In this document: piece after piece, positions 37,369 through 46,897 of the stretch
How the letters are laid out: each line of letters starts with the position of its first letter
Numbering within the stretch: the stretch's first letter is position 1
Source of the DNA: Allohoeflea poritis
GTDB taxonomy: Bacteria > Pseudomonadota > Alphaproteobacteria > Rhizobiales > Rhizobiaceae
Assembly: GCF_027889715.1 (NCBI RefSeq)
Contig: NZ_JAPJZH010000007.1
Coordinates: forward strand, 124,001-188,000
Reading direction: 5' to 3'
DNA: 64,000 nt
The notes under the pieces: generated by a model
Database searches by the model: none
Seen by the model: only the letters and a program-made list of their open reading frames with translations
Told to the model about the DNA's origin: nothing
Made by a program: the position numbers and the translations under genes

Positions 37369-38649
37369 CTAGGCCACGGCAGCGGCCGCGCGGGCGCCAT
37401 TCGCCGATTTGGCCCTGACCGCCTGTTTCAGTTCCTTGACCAGGTCGGTCTTCTCCCAGGAGAAGGAGCCGTCACGGGCGCTTTTGCGTCCGAAATGGCC
37501 GTAAGCCGATGTTTTGGCGTAAATCGGCCTGTTCAGATCGAGATGACGGCGGATGCCGGTCGGCGAAAGATCGACCAGGTGGGGCAGTATGTCTTCGACG
37601 AGTTCTTCGGAGACCTTTCCCGTGCCGTGGAAGTTGAGATAGATGGAAAGGGGCTGTGCCACGCCGATGGCATAGGAAAGCTGAATCGTGCAGCGGTCCG
37701 CCAGTTTTGCAGCGACGATGTTCTTGGCGAGGTAACGGGCCATATAGGCAGCCGAACGGTCGACCTTGGTGGTATCCTTTCCGGAGAAGGCGCCGCCGCC
37801 ATGGGGCGCGGCGCCGCCATAGGTGTCGACGATGATCTTGCGGCCTGTCAGGCCGGCATCGCCATCGGGACCGCCGATGACAAACTTCCCGGTGGGGTTG
37901 ATGTACCAGTTGCAATCCTCGGCAATCGGCAGGTCACCGAGCGCCTGGCGAATATAGGGCTCGACCACCTGGCGGACCTTGGCTGAATCCCAGTCATCCT
38001 TCAGATGTTGTGTGGAAAGCACGATCTGCGTGACTTCATGCGGCTCGCCGTCGACATAGCGAACCGTCACCTGGCTCTTGCTGTCGGGTCCGAGAAAGGC
38101 AGCGTCGCCCTCGCCCTTCTTGCGTGCTTCCGACAGCAAACGCAGGATCTGGTGCGAGTAGTAGATTGGCGCCGGCATGAGATCGGGGGTTTCGTTGCAG
38201 GCGTAGCCGAACATGATACCCTGATCGCCTGCACCTTCATCACCCTGTTGATCGGCAGCATTGTCGACACCTTGCGCGATATCGGCGGACTGGGAGTGCA
38301 GCAGCACGTCGACACGCGCCTTTTTCCAGTGGAAACCGTCCTGTTCGTAACCGATATCGCGGATCGCGCGCCGGGCAGCAGACCGGAAACGGGACGGGTT
38401 GATGACATCGTTTCCGTGCTTGTCCTTCTTCATGAGCGTGTGCGGAACGCGGACCTCGCCGGCAATCACCACGCGGTTCGTGGTCGCCAGCGTCTCGGCC
38501 GCCACGCGGACGCTCCAGGGATCCGTGCCCGTCTTGCGCGCTTCCTTGTAAATCAGATCGACGATCTCATCCGAGATACGGTCGCACACCTTGTCCGGGT
38601 GTCCTTCCGAAACCGATTCACTTGTAAAGAGATAATTGCCTCGCGCCAT
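37369..38649 (-). CDS. metK: S-adenosylmethionine synthetase
   Basis: MetK makes SAM from methionine and ATP. The 426-residue protein begins [25 protein letters not shown], carries [14 protein letters not shown] (about 125-138), the flexible-loop region and [51 protein letters not shown]. It is about 40 residues longer than the E. coli enzyme, mostly by inserts near residues 75-110 ([21 protein letters not shown]), as usual in Rhizobiales. Upstream, a 20-bp AT-rich palindrome at 38722-38741 is a likely operator. Its neighbours are praR upstream and trmB downstream. Confidence 0.98.
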   Translation of the reverse strand: MARGNYLFTSESVSEGHPDKVCDRISDEIVDLIYKEARKTGTDPWSVRVAAETLATTNRVVIAGEVRVPHTLMKKDKHGNDVINPSRFRSAARRAIRDIGYEQDGFHWKKARVDVLLHSQSADIAQGVDNAADQQGDEGAGDQGIMFGYACNETPDLMPAPIYYSHQILRLLSEARKKGEGDAAFLGPDSKSQVTVRYVDGEPHEVTQIVLSTQHLKDDWDSAKVRQVVEPYIRQALGDLPIAEDCNWYINPTGKFVIGGPDGDAGLTGRKIIVDTYGGAAPHGGGAFSGKDTTKVDRSAAYMARYLAKNIVAAKLADRCTIQLSYAIGVAQPLSIYLNFHGTGKVSEELVEDILPHLVDLSPTGIRRHLDLNRPIYAKTSAYGHFGRKSARDGSFSWEKTDLVKELKQAVRAKSANGARAAAAVA

Positions 38650-38721
38650 GCCCGCCTCTCAGAACTGCTGCGTAATCCCGACTTGTTATGCAAAACAGAC
38701 GGCAAATACAAGCGCAGAACG

Positions 38722-38741
38722 ATATAAATATATCTTGATAT
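38722..38741. promoter_or_regulatory. AT-rich palindrome upstream of metK, candidate SAM/SAH-responsive operator
   Basis: ATATAAATATATCTTGATAT matches its own reverse complement at 16 of 20 positions, around an idealised core ATATAAAGATATCTTTATAT. It lies 73 bases upstream of metK. From memory, such palindromes resemble sites for ArsR-family SAM/SAH-responsive repressors (SahR-like) at methionine-cycle genes in alphaproteobacteria. No such regulator is encoded in the window. Confidence 0.5.
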
Positions 38742-38824
38742 GACCCGATTCGGGCCGGCAGGCAGGAGACTATAAGGGCATCGATGCGGGTTTGTGTCGG
38801 GGTACGCGAGTGAGCCGCACGGTG

Positions 38825-38866
38825 TCGGGAAAGGCGCGGGCCAAACGAAGTCTGGCCGTTTCCCGA
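38825..38866 (-). terminator. Two-tier hairpin just after praR
   Basis: TCGGGAAA (38825-38832) pairs with TTTCCCGA (38859-38866), and inside it GGCCA (38839-38843) pairs with TGGCC (38853-38857). The structure starts ten bases after the praR stop. No T run follows on the minus strand, so it may be an attenuator or a 3'-end stabiliser between praR and metK. Confidence 0.5.
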
Positions 38867-38875
38867 ACCAGGGCG

Positions 38876-39301
38876 CTATTCGGAATCGGCCGCCAGTGCC
38901 TTGACAAGATCGACGATCTTGCGACGAACCTTCGGGTCTTCGATCTTCACGAATGCACGGTTAAGCTGAAGCCCTTCCGACGACGAAAGGAAATCGACGA
39001 CGTAGTTCGAACTCGATGATTCGGATGCGCCCGGCTGTCCGGTTGACGGATCGCCCGGTGCGTCTTCAAAGAAGAAGGAGACCGGAACATTCAAAATGGA
39101 AGAAATGTTCTGCAGCCGGCTCGCGCCGACTCGGTTGGTGCCCTTTTCATATTTCTGAATCTGCTGGAATGTAATACCCAGGCTCTCGCCGAGTTTTTCC
39201 TGGCTCATGCCGAGCATGGTGCGACGCAGCCTGATGCGGCTGCCGACATGTATGTCGATGGGATTTGGCTTCTTTTTATTTACAATTGTTGTCATGGTCA
39301 T
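38876..39301 (-). CDS. praR: HTH_3 (Xre/Cro) regulator, PraR-like
   Basis: The 141-residue regulator has an N-terminal Xre-type helix-turn-helix: VGSRIRLRRTMLGMSQEKLGESLGITFQQIQKYEKGTNRVGASRLQNISSIL (about residues 20-72). Relatives named PraR repress reb genes in Azorhizobium and affect biofilm and quorum sensing in Rhizobium leguminosarum. The C-terminus includes a Ser-rich linker (SESSSSNYVVDFLSSSEG) and a conserved helical region (LNRAFVKIEDPKVRRKIVDLVKAL). Starts at 39301 and 39295 are both in frame. Position between lnt and metK matches rhizobial genomes. The exact regulon here cannot be inferred. The preceding 158 bases are notably AT-rich. Confidence 0.85.
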   Translation of the reverse strand: MTMTTIVNKKKPNPIDIHVGSRIRLRRTMLGMSQEKLGESLGITFQQIQKYEKGTNRVGASRLQNISSILNVPVSFFFEDAPGDPSTGQPGASESSSSNYVVDFLSSSEGLQLNRAFVKIEDPKVRRKIVDLVKALAADSE

Positions 39302-39459
39302 TTTTTCCTGCAGTTGATACTACAACTGCCTCGTGTTTGATGACACTGGCGCTCTTTAAGTATTGACCTCCGCCACCCCCGTTGGAAGACTGTACTACGC
39401 TGCAACACCAGCGGTTCTATTTTTACAAATACTATATATGCAATTTTACCCGATTAAGG

Positions 39460-41046
39460 TCAATTGCTTGTTCTTGCAAAATTATAGCGGGAAACAAGAG
39501 CGACCAGCAAAAGCAATGCGGTTATCAACCAGAAGGCTATTTCCGGAGTCCAACTACCCCTATTTGCGTGTAATTTCGCCGGTAGCTCAATATCAACAGA
39601 GCCAATCACGTTTTGTGACATTCCGTCCAATACACGCCCTTTTGCATCGGTCACGGCGGAGATACCGTTGTTGGCGGCGCGCACCAGCGGAAGACCGGTC
39701 TCAACGGCCCGGAGCTGGGCCTGTCGAAAATGCTGGTAGGGCCCGGGCGTGCGGCCATACCAGGCATCGTTCGTCACATTAAGTATAAAATCCGCCGGCG
39801 GGCCTTCGAGCTTCAGTTCACCGGGAAATATCACTTCATAGCAAATAAGCGGCAGAAAGCGACGACCTCCGGGAACCGGCACTGACTGACGGCGGCTGCC
39901 GGCGGAAAACTGCCCTGGCGCGTGGGCGATCGTTTCAAGACCTATACTTTGCAACAGGCCGGCAAACGGAAGGTATTCACCGAAGGGAACCAGGTGAATC
40001 TTGTCGGCGGCGGAGGTTATCTGTCCCTTGTCGTCGATGACATAGATCGAATTGTAATAGCGTCTCGCCTCGCCGCTCTCATTGCGCTCCTCCCGCACCG
40101 CACCGGTGATCAGCGTCTGTCCGTCATCCAGCGCTTCACCGATCATCGCCAAGGCCGCCGGATTGCTGGTCAGCACAAATGGAACAGATGTTTCGGGCCA
40201 CACGATATGGGTCGGTTTAGCGCCCGATTGGCTCTCGCCCCTGGTCAAAGACAGCAGCGTGTCGAATATCGCGCGGCGCTCATCGTCGTCCCATTTCTTC
40301 GATTGATCAACCGACGGCTGCACGATCCGCACCACGATCTCGCCACTGCCCTCGGGCTCCGGCTGGGCAAGCCGCCAGAAGCCGTATCCGAACTGGAGGG
40401 CGAGCAGCGCGACGCCGATGACAAGGGCCGGCACCAGCCCACGGCGCGTTGCAAAGAGAGCGGGCACCGAAAAGACAAGAACCGCCAGCGCCGACATGCC
40501 GAAAATACCGATCAGCGCCGATGCCTGCATCATCACAGGGGCCGGCATCAACCCGTAACCGATGGCGTTCCAGGGAAATCCCGTCAGCGCGAAGCTTCGC
40601 AGCCATTCGGCGAGGCCGAAACCGCAGGCCAACGCGCACAACCGGCCGAAACCGTCCGACCATAACAGCCGCGCAAATGCGGTCGCCAGGCCATAGAAGA
40701 TCGCAAGCAGGGCCGGCAGGCCGAGGACGGCCAATGGCAACGCCCAGGCGAACTGCTCGGCCTCGACCAAAAGCGCGTTTCCGAGCCACCACAGGCCGGC
40801 GACGAAATAGCCGAAACCGAACCACCAGCCGGTCCAGAAGGCCGGCATGAGGCGGCCGAGCGGCCCCGCCTCGGCATCGCCGCTGGCGCCATCCAGCAGC
40901 CAGACGAGGACCGGAAAGGAAATGAAAAGAGCGGCGAAGAAATCAAAGGGCGGCAGAGACAGGACGCCAACCGCGCCGGCACAAAAGGAGACAATCCACC
41001 GCCTTGCCCCCCAAAGCAGCATGATCTTCCCGGCCAGACGCTCCAT
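39460..41046 (-). CDS. lnt: Apolipoprotein N-acyltransferase
   Basis: Lnt adds the third acyl chain to the N-terminal cysteine of lipoproteins in the inner membrane. The 528-residue protein has six or more N-terminal helices (residues 15-220) followed by the periplasmic nitrilase-like domain. The catalytic triad is visible: Glu in VWPETSVPF, Lys in ADKIHLVPFGEYLP, and Cys in LPLICYEVIFPGE. A final hydrophobic segment (FWLITALLLLVALV) anchors the C-terminus. AGGGAGG lies about six bases upstream of the ATG. It follows the corC-like gene by 151 bases in a conserved lnt-corC-ybeY order. Confidence 0.96.
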   Translation of the reverse strand: MERLAGKIMLLWGARRWIVSFCAGAVGVLSLPPFDFFAALFISFPVLVWLLDGASGDAEAGPLGRLMPAFWTGWWFGFGYFVAGLWWLGNALLVEAEQFAWALPLAVLGLPALLAIFYGLATAFARLLWSDGFGRLCALACGFGLAEWLRSFALTGFPWNAIGYGLMPAPVMMQASALIGIFGMSALAVLVFSVPALFATRRGLVPALVIGVALLALQFGYGFWRLAQPEPEGSGEIVVRIVQPSVDQSKKWDDDERRAIFDTLLSLTRGESQSGAKPTHIVWPETSVPFVLTSNPAALAMIGEALDDGQTLITGAVREERNESGEARRYYNSIYVIDDKGQITSAADKIHLVPFGEYLPFAGLLQSIGLETIAHAPGQFSAGSRRQSVPVPGGRRFLPLICYEVIFPGELKLEGPPADFILNVTNDAWYGRTPGPYQHFRQAQLRAVETGLPLVRAANNGISAVTDAKGRVLDGMSQNVIGSVDIELPAKLHANRGSWTPEIAFWLITALLLLVALVSRYNFARTSN

Positions 41047-41197
41047 ATCCCCTCCCTGGACGACGGCGCGGAGACGGGAGTGGCTTTCCCGATCCCGTTC
41101 GCCGGCGGGCCGGTCCGATCCCGCGAATCAGTCGTCTGCGGTTTTATAGCAAAGGACGTGGAGATTGGCGCGTTCTATGGCAATGCGGCGGCGGCGA

Positions 41198-42376
41198 TCA
41201 GGGCGCATCGCCCCCGGCGGGTTCCGGCGACTTGGCCGCTTCCTTTTCCGGGGCGGGCTGCTCCGGCTCGGACCTTGACGGTCGGCGCCTGCGCTCGACC
41301 ATCCGGCGGCGGACGATGCGCACCCGCTTGATACGGCGGGGATCGGCATCGAGCACATGGAACTCAAATTGCGGAATGGCCCGGACCACCTCGCCCCGCG
41401 CCGGGATTCGGCCGATGGCGGAGAAGATGAGCCCGCCAAGCGTGTCGACATCCTCGGCCTTGTCTCCGACATCGAAATCGCCGCCAATCATGTCGACAAT
41501 ATCCTCAAGCTCGACACGGGCATCGGCGACAAACACGTCCTCCGACACCTGGGAGATCATGTCGGCTTCGTCATCGTGCTCATCCTCGATATCGCCGACA
41601 ACCATCTCGACGATATCCTCAAGCGAAACGAGGCCGTCTGTTCCGCCATATTCGTCGATCACGAGCGCCATCTGCGTGCGCATGGCCTGCATGCGCTGCA
41701 TCAGGTCGGTGGCAAGCATGGACGGCGGCACGAACAGCACGTCGCGGATAATACCCGCCTCGTCGACGGTTTTGGAAAGATCGACGCGCGTCAGGTCGAA
41801 CTGCACAGGCTTGGCGGGCTTTTCCTTCTTGGCCACGCCATTGCCGTTTGCGGACTTCGCCGCCGCGCCATTGCGGCTGGACCGTCTCTTGTTGCGGGCC
41901 TGCCTTGTGATATGGGCGACGAGGTCGCGGATATGCACCATGCCACGGGGATCGTCGAGCGTATCGCCGTAGACAGGCATGCGCGAGTGGCCGGATTCCT
42001 CGAAAAGCGCCATCAGCTCGTCCAGTGCGATGCCGCAATCGACGGCCCTTATGTCAGCGCGCGGCACCATGACATCCTCGACCCGCACCTCGCGAAGCCT
42101 GAGAATATTGTGCAGCATCGCCCGCTCTTCCGGCGTAAAGGCGGCACCGAAGACGCCGTCGGCCGAAAGCGCGTCGGTCAGATCCTCGCGCAGGCTGTGC
42201 TCGTCCGAATTCCTGAAGAGCCGCAGGAGACGCGACCACCAGCTATGGCCGTTGCGCTCAGTTTGCTTGACGACGACCGGAAGCTGTCTACTTCCGGGGT
42301 CTTCGCCGCCGTCCGAATCCTGCGTACCGGTCGAGCCGTCGACCGGCGCAGCGTTACTGGATTGCTCGCTCATCAT
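41198..42376 (-). CDS. CBS-pair/CorC_HlyC-domain protein
   Basis: The 392-residue soluble protein belongs to the CorC/TlyC group. It has an acidic and polar N-terminus (about 1-75), two CBS domains (about 90-165 and 215-270, including VEDVMVPRADIRAVD and MALVIDEYGGTDGLVSLEDIVEMVVGDIEDEHD) separated by a basic linker (RQARNKRRSSRNGAAAKSANGNGVAKKEKPAK), and a CorC_HlyC domain (about 280-350). It lacks the membrane DUF21 domain. CorC assists Mg/Co efflux in enterobacteria, and some relatives were called haemolysins, but function here is uncertain. Tandem ATGs at 42376 and 42373 follow GAGGA. It is four bases from ybeY. Confidence 0.92.
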   Translation of the reverse strand: MMSEQSSNAAPVDGSTGTQDSDGGEDPGSRQLPVVVKQTERNGHSWWSRLLRLFRNSDEHSLREDLTDALSADGVFGAAFTPEERAMLHNILRLREVRVEDVMVPRADIRAVDCGIALDELMALFEESGHSRMPVYGDTLDDPRGMVHIRDLVAHITRQARNKRRSSRNGAAAKSANGNGVAKKEKPAKPVQFDLTRVDLSKTVDEAGIIRDVLFVPPSMLATDLMQRMQAMRTQMALVIDEYGGTDGLVSLEDIVEMVVGDIEDEHDDEADMISQVSEDVFVADARVELEDIVDMIGGDFDVGDKAEDVDTLGGLIFSAIGRIPARGEVVRAIPQFEFHVLDADPRRIKRVRIVRRRMVERRRRPSRSEPEQPAPEKEAAKSPEPAGGDAP

Positions 42377-42379
42377 TCC

Positions 42380-42895
42380 TCAGGCTGGAGATGTGTTTTC
42401 ATAGGGGTCAGATAGGTCGAGTGCCGCCAAAATGCGAGTCTCGAGGCTTTCCATTGCCTCGGCATCGTCATCGTCAATGTGATCATAGCCTAACAGATGC
42501 AAAAATCCATGCACCAGCAAATGGATCAGATGGTTATCGAATGGGATATCCATCGCCTGCGCTTCGCGCGCAACAGTTTCATGGGCGAACAGAACATCAC
42601 CGAGCATTCGGCCCGGCATTTGTCCGGGTTCAACGGGCGCCGCCGGAAAGGACAGGACATTGGTGGGCTTGTCCTGGCTGCGCCAGCGACTGTTGATCGC
42701 GCGAACCGCCGGGTCGTCGGCAAAAAGCAGCGACAGCTCGCAACCCGATGCGGGAAAGGGCTGCTTCTCATACCGCTCCAGATAGGAAGCCGCGGCGGCG
42801 ATCACCCTGTCGCACAGCGCTTCAAGCACATCCGGCTCTGGCCAGCCCGCCGCTTCAATGGAGATCTGAATTTCAATCGAACTGCCGTTCGGCAT
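42380..42895 (-). CDS. ybeY: Endoribonuclease YbeY
   Basis: YbeY is a metal-dependent RNase that matures the 16S rRNA 3' end and takes part in ribosome quality control. The 171-residue protein carries the zinc motif H-x3-H-x5-H as HGFLHLLGYDH near residue 128, and FADDPAVRAINSRWRSQDKPTNVLSFP earlier, both typical. The ATG at 42895 (MPNGSSIEIQISIEA) matches orthologues; alternatively a TTG at 42907 would overlap the phoH stop as TTGA. It lies in the conserved miaB-phoH-ybeY-corC-lnt order. Confidence 0.94.
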   Translation of the reverse strand: MPNGSSIEIQISIEAAGWPEPDVLEALCDRVIAAAASYLERYEKQPFPASGCELSLLFADDPAVRAINSRWRSQDKPTNVLSFPAAPVEPGQMPGRMLGDVLFAHETVAREAQAMDIPFDNHLIHLLVHGFLHLLGYDHIDDDDAEAMESLETRILAALDLSDPYENTSPA

Positions 42896-42903
42896 GGTCG
42901 GGT

Positions 42904-43962
42904 TCAATCGGTGTCGGACTTGCCGCTGTCGGCAATCATGGCATTTTCGGCGTCATAGGCGGCGACAATCCGCGCGACAAGCGGGTGACGCACGACATCC
43001 GTGTCGCGGAAGCGCACGGTAATCACGCCCTCAACGCCGCGCAGGATGTGCAGCGCCTCGACCAGGCCGGATTTGACGCCGCGCGGCAGATCGATCTGGC
43101 TCGGATCGCCGGTGACGATCATGCGGGCGTTTTCGCCCAGCCGCGTCAGAAACATCTTCATCTGCATGGATGTAGTGTTCTGCGCCTCGTCGAGGATGAC
43201 GGCGGCATTGGACAGTGTGCGGCCGCGCATGAAGGCAAGTGGGGCGATCTCGATGACGCCGGCGGTGATGGCGCGCTCGACCTTGTCGCCGGGCATCATG
43301 TCGTAAAGGGCGTCATAAAGCGGACGCAGATAGGGATCGACCTTTTCCTTCATGTCGCCGGGCAGGTATCCGAGCCGTTCACCGGCCTCGACCGCCGGGC
43401 GCGACAGGATGATCTTCTCGATGAGGCCGCGTTCGAGCAACTGAGCCGCATGGGCGACCGCGAGATAGGTCTTGCCGGTTCCCGCCGGCCCGATGCCGAA
43501 CAGCAGCTCGGCGCGGTCCATGGCGCGGATATAGGCGTCCTGGTTGGGTGTGCGTGCGGTAATGGTCTTCTTGCGTGTCGCGACCTGGGCAAAAGCCATC
43601 TTGCCCTTCTTTTCCATCGTCGGCAGGGTCAGCTGGTCGTCCGCCGCGACCGACATGCGCAGGGCGCCCTCGACGTCGGAGGTCTGCACCTCCTCGCCTT
43701 CCTGCAGGCGGTCATAGAGATAATCAAGCGCGCGGCGCGCCTGGTTGATCGCCGTTTCATCACCCTGGATCGATACCTGATTGCCCCGGGCGCGCGCGTC
43801 CACGCCGAGCTTCTGCTCGATCAGCGCCAGGTTCTGGTCAAACTGGCCGAACAGTTCGCTTGCGAGACGATTGTTCTCGAAGGTCAGGACAATATGCGTC
43901 GTATCGGACGCTCCGGACTTCCTGGCACCGGTCTTCTTCTTGATCGTCGCGGTTTTGCTCAA
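42904..43962 (-). CDS. ybeZ: PhoH-family ATPase (YbeZ), TTG start
   Basis: PhoH-like proteins are P-loop ATPases linked to RNA metabolism and act alongside YbeY. The 352-residue product has an N-terminal KH-like region ([24 protein letters not shown]) and the ATPase domain with [15 protein letters not shown] (about 155-170), [16 protein letters not shown], and ILDEAQNTT (about 252). The first codon is TTG: the frame reads TTG AGC AAA ACC, with GGGAG nine bases upstream and a TTGA overlap with the miaB stop; the next methionine is far downstream, so this start is favoured. Confidence 0.93.
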   Translation of the reverse strand: MSKTATIKKKTGARKSGASDTTHIVLTFENNRLASELFGQFDQNLALIEQKLGVDARARGNQVSIQGDETAINQARRALDYLYDRLQEGEEVQTSDVEGALRMSVAADDQLTLPTMEKKGKMAFAQVATRKKTITARTPNQDAYIRAMDRAELLFGIGPAGTGKTYLAVAHAAQLLERGLIEKIILSRPAVEAGERLGYLPGDMKEKVDPYLRPLYDALYDMMPGDKVERAITAGVIEIAPLAFMRGRTLSNAAVILDEAQNTTSMQMKMFLTRLGENARMIVTGDPSQIDLPRGVKSGLVEALHILRGVEGVITVRFRDTDVVRHPLVARIVAAYDAENAMIADSGKSDTD

Positions 43963-45383
43963 ATGGTCGAACTCCCGGACTCGCCCTGCACTTTCTCGGC
44001 AAAAAGCGAATTGGTTCCTGCTTGCGTGATTCTCACCGGTATAATTTCACCGATTTGCGACGGATTTGCATCAACAATCACCGGCTGAAGCCAGGGCGAG
44101 CGTCCGATCAGCTGTCCCGGAAGGCGCCCGGGCTTTTCCAGCAACAGGTCGATCTGTCTGCCGACGCAGCTTTCGGCGAATTCCGACTGGTGTTTGCGCA
44201 GCAGCGCCTGCAAACGCTCAAGCCGTTGCGATTTCACGTCTTCGGGCACCTGTTCGCCCAGATCCGCACCCGGCGTGCCGGGCCTCGGTGAATATTTGAA
44301 GGAAAAGGCCTGTGCATAGCGAACTTTATCCACAAGCTGCAGCGTCGCCTCGAAATCCGCATCGCTCTCGCCCGGAAAGCCGACGATGAAATCGCCCGAC
44401 AGGGCGATGTCCGGTCGCGCGGCGCGGATGCGGTCGACAAGTCGCAGATAATCGTCAGCCGTGTGCCGGCGGTTCATGGCTTTCAGCACGGAATCCGACC
44501 CGGCCTGGACGGGCAGGTGCAGATAGGGCATCAGCTTTGCAAGATCGCGATGGGCCTCGATCAGCGCCTCATCCATGTCGCGCGGGTGGCTGGTCGTATA
44601 GCGCAGGCGTGCAAGGCCATCGATTTCGGACAGGCGCCGCAGCAACGCGCCCAGGCCCCATTCGCGCCCGTCAGACCCCTCGCCGTGCCAGGCGTTGACA
44701 TTCTGGCCGAGCAGCGTGATCTCGCGAACGCCGGCTGAGACGAGATTTTCCGCCTCGCGGACGATCTGTTCCACCGGGCGAGAGACCTCCGAACCGCGCG
44801 TATAGGGCACCACGCAGAATGTGCAGAACTTGTCGCATCCCTCCTGGACGGTCAGGAACGCGGTCACACCGCGTGAAGCGATGACTTTCTTCTCCGGTTC
44901 CGGCAGATGCTCGAACTTGTCCTCGATCGCATATTCTGTCTCGACCACCTTTTCGCCGCCGCGCACCCGGGCCAGCGCCTCGGGCAGGCGGTGATAGGTC
45001 TGCGGGCCGATGACCAGATCGACGACAGGCGCGCGACGAATGATCTCCTGCCCTTCGGCCTGCGCCACGCAACCGGCAACGCCGACCATGAGGTCGCCGC
45101 CATTTGCCGTACGGGATTCCTTGAGTTGGCGGATACGGCCCAGTTCGGAATAGACCTTCTCGGCCGCCTTTTCCCGGATATGACAGGTGTTGAGGAGCAG
45201 AAGGTCGGCTTCCTCGGGATTGTCGGTCACGCGATAACCGTCGCTGGCGAGCGCATCGGCCATGCGTTCCGAATCGTAGACATTCATCTGACAGCCATAG
45301 GTCTTGACGAAGACCTTGCGGGTATTCTTTCCCGTATCCTTAACGGAAACGTCCGATGTGTCCGTCTGTGCCTGTGTATGCAT
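43959..45383 (-). CDS. miaB: tRNA-2-methylthio-N6-dimethylallyladenosine synthase
   Basis: MiaB is a radical-SAM enzyme that methylthiolates i6A37 in tRNAs reading UNN codons. The 474-residue protein has the N-terminal auxiliary-cluster cysteines in [14 protein letters not shown] and AGCVAQ, the radical-SAM triad CDKFCTFC, and a C-terminal TRAM domain (about 405-465). Candidate starts are ATG 45383 (MHTQAQ), 45404 and 45506; 45383 is taken as the shortest that keeps the conserved domain, but the first 20-40 residues are uncertain. It follows plsC by 189 bases and overlaps phoH. Confidence 0.94.
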   Translation of the reverse strand: MHTQAQTDTSDVSVKDTGKNTRKVFVKTYGCQMNVYDSERMADALASDGYRVTDNPEEADLLLLNTCHIREKAAEKVYSELGRIRQLKESRTANGGDLMVGVAGCVAQAEGQEIIRRAPVVDLVIGPQTYHRLPEALARVRGGEKVVETEYAIEDKFEHLPEPEKKVIASRGVTAFLTVQEGCDKFCTFCVVPYTRGSEVSRPVEQIVREAENLVSAGVREITLLGQNVNAWHGEGSDGREWGLGALLRRLSEIDGLARLRYTTSHPRDMDEALIEAHRDLAKLMPYLHLPVQAGSDSVLKAMNRRHTADDYLRLVDRIRAARPDIALSGDFIVGFPGESDADFEATLQLVDKVRYAQAFSFKYSPRPGTPGADLGEQVPEDVKSQRLERLQALLRKHQSEFAESCVGRQIDLLLEKPGRLPGQLIGRSPWLQPVIVDANPSQIGEIIPVRITQAGTNSLFAEKVQGESGSSTI

Positions 45384-45572
45384 ATTCAACCCGTTCGAAG
45401 CCATTGGCCTGCGGTTCGCCGCAACCCGACAGTGCTTTTCCATCCGGCCAGCAGCCAAAATATGGTGTTGCCGACACGCAATCGCGGCTGTTTGGCGCGG
45501 AGTCAAGCCAAAACCCGTTTATATGGCGCCTGAAACAGCTACGGGCAGCGTCCGTGAAAGCCGGGAACGCTG

Positions 45573-46376
45573 TTATTTCGCGGCCGCACCGGCCCCGTAA
45601 AGATGTTCCTGGTGCATCTTGCGAACCTGCTGTTCGATCTCGCGCGTGACCTTTTTCCGGTTGCTGTTGCTGTCGTACCTTACCGGCTCGCCGAAACACA
45701 CGTGAACATCGAAGGCGCCCTCCTTCAGGACGCCGAGAAGATGTGGCGACAATTCCGTGTCTCCCGGCCAGGCGGCGAGCGGCCGGCCATAGCGGCCGAG
45801 CGGCACGCCATTGGCGTGCGTATAGGCAATCGCGACCGGCTGGATCGAGACACTTCCGGTCGGCGAGGCATCGAGCGCCGAGGCTGCCGCGCCGAAAAGG
45901 GAACTCTTGAAATCCAGGATCCGGTTGCCGTCGGACGTCGTTCCCTCGGCAAACAGGACCACGATCTCGCCGTCTGCAAGGCGTTTGGCGACTTCGGTCA
46001 CCTGCTCTCCGGTCTGGCGCCGCCTTTCGCGCTCGATGAAGACGGTGCGCTGCCAGCGGGCCAGCCAGCCGAAGATCGGCCAGTCACGAACTTCCGACTT
46101 GGCGATAAAAACCACATCAGCGACTGAAGACAGCACGACAACGTCTTTCCAACTGCTGTGATTGGCGGCGATCAGCAGCGGACGGTGGGTATCGAGTTCA
46201 CCATGGGTGATGACACGCAGGCCCAGCAGCCGCGCGGCAACGCGGTGCCACCAGCGCGGCAGGTACCAGGAGAGCTTCCAGTTGAAACGGTTGGAGGTCA
46301 GTTGCACAGGCAGGAGCAGAAGCGTCCACAGGACAACAAGCACCAGCACAATGACGATGCGGATCCACGCGATCAT
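45573..46376 (-). CDS. plsC: 1-acyl-sn-glycerol-3-phosphate acyltransferase-type enzyme
   Basis: PlsC acylates lysophosphatidate to phosphatidate in phospholipid synthesis. The 267-residue protein has an N-terminal membrane helix (IRIVIVLVLVVLWTLLLLP), the catalytic HxxxxD as NHSSWKD (about residues 73-79), and the acceptor-binding FAEGTTSDGNRIL motif (FxEGTxS/T type). The position between fur/mur and miaB matches the rhizobial PlsC rather than the ornithine-lipid OlsA. Basic C-terminal residues include KKVTREIEQQVRKMHQEHL. The fur/mur stop is 50 bases upstream. Confidence 0.9.
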   Translation of the reverse strand: MIAWIRIVIVLVLVVLWTLLLLPVQLTSNRFNWKLSWYLPRWWHRVAARLLGLRVITHGELDTHRPLLIAANHSSWKDVVVLSSVADVVFIAKSEVRDWPIFGWLARWQRTVFIERERRRQTGEQVTEVAKRLADGEIVVLFAEGTTSDGNRILDFKSSLFGAAASALDASPTGSVSIQPVAIAYTHANGVPLGRYGRPLAAWPGDTELSPHLLGVLKEGAFDVHVCFGEPVRYDSNSNRKKVTREIEQQVRKMHQEHLYGAGAAAK

Positions 46377-46426
46377 CGGCGATGGCTGCCCTCCCGGCGT
46401 CCAAAATGGCGGCTGATCGTCATCAT

Positions 46427-46855
46427 TCAGTCTTTCGTCTTGTCGAGCGGAATTCCGTACAGCTCGAGGCGGTGATCGACCAGCCGGAAACCGTGTTTGC
46501 GGGCGATCTTCTCCTGCAGTGCCTCGATTTCCTCGGACTGGAACTCGATGACCCTGCCACTTTTCAGATCGATCAGGTGATCGTGGTGCTCGTCGGGAAC
46601 GGTTTCGTAGCGGGAGCGGCCGTCGCGAAAATCATGACGCTCGATGATGCCGGTATCCTCGAACAGCTTCACCGTCCGGTAGACGGTGGAAATGGAGATA
46701 TTCGGGTCTACTTCGGCGGAGCGCCTGTAGAGTTCCTCGACATCCGGATGATCGGCAGAACTTTCGAGCACCCGGGCAATGACGCGCCTTTGCTCCGTCA
46801 TGCGCATGCCGCGCTCGACGCACAGCTGCTCAAGGGTCTTTAATTCATCCGCCAC
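46427..46855 (-). CDS. fur: Fur-family regulator, probably Mur (manganese), GTG start
   Basis: The 142-residue protein has the Fur DNA-binding domain (MRMTEQRRVIARVL, VEELYRRSAEVDPNISISTVYRTVKLFEDTGI) and the metal-binding region RHDFRDGRSRYETVPDEHHDHLIDLKSGRVIEFQSEEIE with the HHDH ligands. In rhizobia this orthologue (Mur) represses Mn uptake genes, while RirA and Irr handle iron; Irr is encoded at 23.3 kb. The first codon is GTG at 46855 with GAGG six bases upstream; a nearby ATG is out of frame. It lies behind tsaB-rimI and ahead of plsC-miaB. Confidence 0.94.
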   Translation of the reverse strand: MADELKTLEQLCVERGMRMTEQRRVIARVLESSADHPDVEELYRRSAEVDPNISISTVYRTVKLFEDTGIIERHDFRDGRSRYETVPDEHHDHLIDLKSGRVIEFQSEEIEALQEKIARKHGFRLVDHRLELYGIPLDKTKD

Positions 46856-46897
46856 GCGCTACCTCAAAACCGTCCGTTCGCGATTTCACGGACTGGC

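Noticed and set aside
38650-38875. SAM-II or SAM/SAH riboswitch upstream of metK
   Set aside because: The characteristic pseudoknot and conserved loop sequences were not found by eye; the AT-rich palindrome suggests protein-based control instead.
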